From: Pseudomonadales bacterium
Lineage (GTDB): Bacteria; Pseudomonadota; Gammaproteobacteria; Pseudomonadales; Pseudohongiellaceae
Assembly (NCBI GenBank): GCA_031277435.1
Contig: JAITMI010000025.1
Location: 1-8,120, forward strand
Length of the DNA stretch: 8,120 bases
Direction of reading: 5' to 3'
The notes beneath the pieces are model-generated. The model was not told where the DNA came from. It saw only the letters and a program-made list of their open reading frames with translations, and ran no database searches. The translations under genes were made by a program, and so were the position numbers. Within the stretch, counting starts at the first letter, position 1, and every line of letters begins with the position of its first letter. Of the stretch, positions 7,256-8,120 are shown one piece after another.

Positions 7256-7298
7256 ACCAGCGTTTGTGTTGGATGAGGGTGTTCATAAGAATGTTCAT
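7203..7298 (-). CDS. trpL: trp operon leader peptide
   Basis: This 31-codon ORF begins ATG at 7298 and ends TAA at 7203-7205. It contains two adjacent Trp codons (residues 14 and 15, bases 7259-7254), flanked by Arg residues. With Trp a rare amino acid, a tandem pair in a short ORF placed directly before a terminator and trpE(G) is the signature of a ribosome-stalling leader. The peptide is MNILMNTLIQHKRWWRLSNR, then eleven more residues rich in Ala. An in-frame ATG at 7286 is an alternative start. An AGGA nine bases before the first ATG would be a good ribosome-binding site, but it overlaps the predicted -10 box. The message may therefore lack it and be leaderless. The gene has no expected enzymatic role; its translation is the sensor. 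Confidence 0.85.
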   Translation of the reverse strand: MNILMNTLIQHKRWWRLSNRAASCTGSEAAH

Positions 7299-7306
7299 GG
7301 GCGCGC

Positions 7307-7335
7307 ATCCTGCCTGCTGCAATCGCGCTTGTCAA
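7307..7335 (-). promoter_or_regulatory. predicted trpL-trpE(G) promoter
   Basis: On the minus strand a perfect -35 box TTGACA (7335-7330) is followed, after the optimal 17-base spacer, by CAGGAT (7312-7307), only three of six matches to the -10 consensus. The -35 box starts seven bases after the upstream membrane-protein stop codon. The expected transcription start is around 7300-7298, with A7298, the first base of the trpL ATG, the first purine in that range. No clear TrpR operator palindrome was noticed. The -35 is convincing and the -10 is weak. Confidence 0.6.
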
Positions 7336-7341
7336 ATCGGC

Positions 7342-7932
7342 TCAAAACAGCCCATAAAAGAGGCCGATCAGCAGAAAACCCGCGAGCGAATAGCCAGCGA
7401 TGCGCTTGAAGCGGTAATTGTTCGGCAATAGCAGCACGAAACCGGCCAGGGAAAACAGCACGAGCAAGACGCCACTGATGTCCAAGAGCCACTTCCAGAT
7501 CACGTCAGTATCGCGGCCTTTGTGTAGATCGTTCAAGAATGCGATCAGGCCATAGTCGGTGGATTCGTAACTGGCGGTGCCGGCGATGGCGTCAACTTCC
7601 ACGTAGGCGCTACGCCCCGGCGCGCGATAGTCGATGTATAAAAGGCCATCGCCTTCGATCTCCAGCGTTACCAGGGCGCGGCGCAGGCCAAATTCTTCAC
7701 GCAGCAATTGCGCCAGCTCGGGGGAATCGATAATCATGCCGTCCTCATCCAAGGGCAGAGGCGGCAAGGTCTCAAGTTCCGTGCGGACCACGGTAGGCTC
7801 CGCGCCAAAAAGAGTGGCATGATTGAGCGTAATGCCGGTGAGCGCGAAAAACACCAGAATCGTCAATAATGCGATCGACAGGTAAATATGTATGGTACGG
7901 GACCACTGTAACAAGGTGCGATTGATGGCCAT
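7342..7932 (-). CDS. PepSY-associated TM helix protein
   Basis: This 196-residue inner-membrane protein resembles the short PepSY_TM-like family (PF16357-type). What I see: a Trp/Arg/His-containing start leading into a hydrophobic helix at about 16-36 that ends in TGITLNH; a soluble, probably periplasmic region at about 45-145 with a PepSY-like fold pattern; then helices at about 150-169 and 178-195. His15, His38 and His137 sit at positions that look conserved in the family, the last in LNDLHKGRDT followed by WKWLLDISG. The frame is open upstream to 8028, but the ATG at 7932 gives the usual family length and drops an unlikely Arg/Pro-rich extension. Related proteins are often encoded with ApbE flavin transferases and DUF2271 proteins, and the divergent neighbour fits that. 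A role in membrane electron transfer is inferred, not shown. Confidence 0.8.
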   Translation of the reverse strand: MAINRTLLQWSRTIHIYLSIALLTILVFFALTGITLNHATLFGAEPTVVRTELETLPPLPLDEDGMIIDSPELAQLLREEFGLRRALVTLEIEGDGLLYIDYRAPGRSAYVEVDAIAGTASYESTDYGLIAFLNDLHKGRDTDVIWKWLLDISGVLLVLFSLAGFVLLLPNNYRFKRIAGYSLAGFLLIGLFYGLF

Positions 7933-8005
7933 GAGAACTCGACTGAATGTTATGGAAGCAATTAAAGGCCACCGCCAGCGCGGCCCCGGACAAATTGCTG
8001 ACGCA

Positions 8006-8120
8006 ATGCGGCGCGGATTATGGGCCATTTTACTCTGCGCGGCATCCGTGTTGGCGCAAAACGCGCCAGCGCCGGTGCAAGAGCACTACGACGGCGTGCT
8101 CGGCACCTCGCTCGACATCA
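8006..8120 (+). CDS. secreted protein start, probable ApbE-like FMN transferase (partial)
   Basis: The right edge holds the first 38 codons of a gene that runs out of the window. From the ATG at 8006 the product has a clear Sec signal peptide: MRRG, a hydrophobic core (LWAILLCAASVLA), and a likely cleavage after VLA before QNAPAPV. The Cys in the core is preceded by Leu-Leu, which does not fit a lipobox. The segment after cleavage, YDGVLGTSLDI, resembles the N-terminal MGT motif of FAD:protein FMN transferases, which attach FMN to Ser/Thr of extracytoplasmic redox proteins. The PepSY neighbour supports this. In-frame ATGs at 7931 and 7952 would add a polar extension before the signal peptide and are less likely. 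With so little sequence, the family call is tentative. Confidence 0.5.
   Translation, partial: MRRGLWAILLCAASVLAQNAPAPVQEHYDGVLGTSLDI

Overview
The window looks like chromosomal DNA of a Gram-negative proteobacterium, most likely a gammaproteobacterium. It is GC-rich and densely coding. It carries a DEAD-box helicase whose C-terminal tail resembles Escherichia coli SrmB, the redox chaperone Hsp33, and a PepSY membrane protein beside a probable ApbE-type flavin transferase. Taxonomy is inferred from remembered protein resemblance, not from a search. There are six complete protein genes longer than 100 residues, one very short leader-peptide gene and one partial gene at the right edge. No rRNA, tRNA, insertion sequence, prophage or CRISPR array was seen.

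Layout, left to right. Bases 1-67 hold no gene I can support. Bases 68-2316 (minus strand) are a two-gene ABC exporter operon of the NatA/NatB type: ATPase (1378-2316), then permease (68-1381), overlapping by four bases. Bases 2441-3898 (minus) are srmB. Bases 3996-4889 (plus) are hslO, divergent from srmB across a 97-base promoter region. hslO converges on trpE(G) (4899-7070, minus) with nine bases between the stop codons, and the end of hslO contains a perfect 13-bp inverted repeat. Upstream of trpE(G), bases 7071-7341 hold a complete tryptophan attenuator: a promoter with a perfect -35 box, a 31-codon leader peptide with two adjacent Trp codons, alternative hairpins and a strong intrinsic terminator. 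Bases 7342-7932 (minus) are a PepSY-associated membrane protein. The right edge (8006 onward, plus) is the start of a secreted protein, probably an ApbE-like FAD:protein FMN transferase.

How the genes work together. The trp block is a self-contained regulatory unit. The enzyme makes anthranilate from chorismate and glutamine in one polypeptide, and the leader senses charged tRNA-Trp by ribosome stalling. The PepSY/ApbE pair suggests membrane or periplasmic flavin-based electron transfer. srmB and hslO act in RNA/ribosome assembly and oxidative protein folding stress; they share only a promoter region.

The most interesting element is the trpL/attenuator region. It is not visible as a long ORF, and its pairing pattern does not look like the textbook 1:2/2:3/3:4 arrangement. 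The promoter geometry also suggests that the leader mRNA may begin at or next to the first AUG. Nothing in the window amounts to a wholly unknown system.
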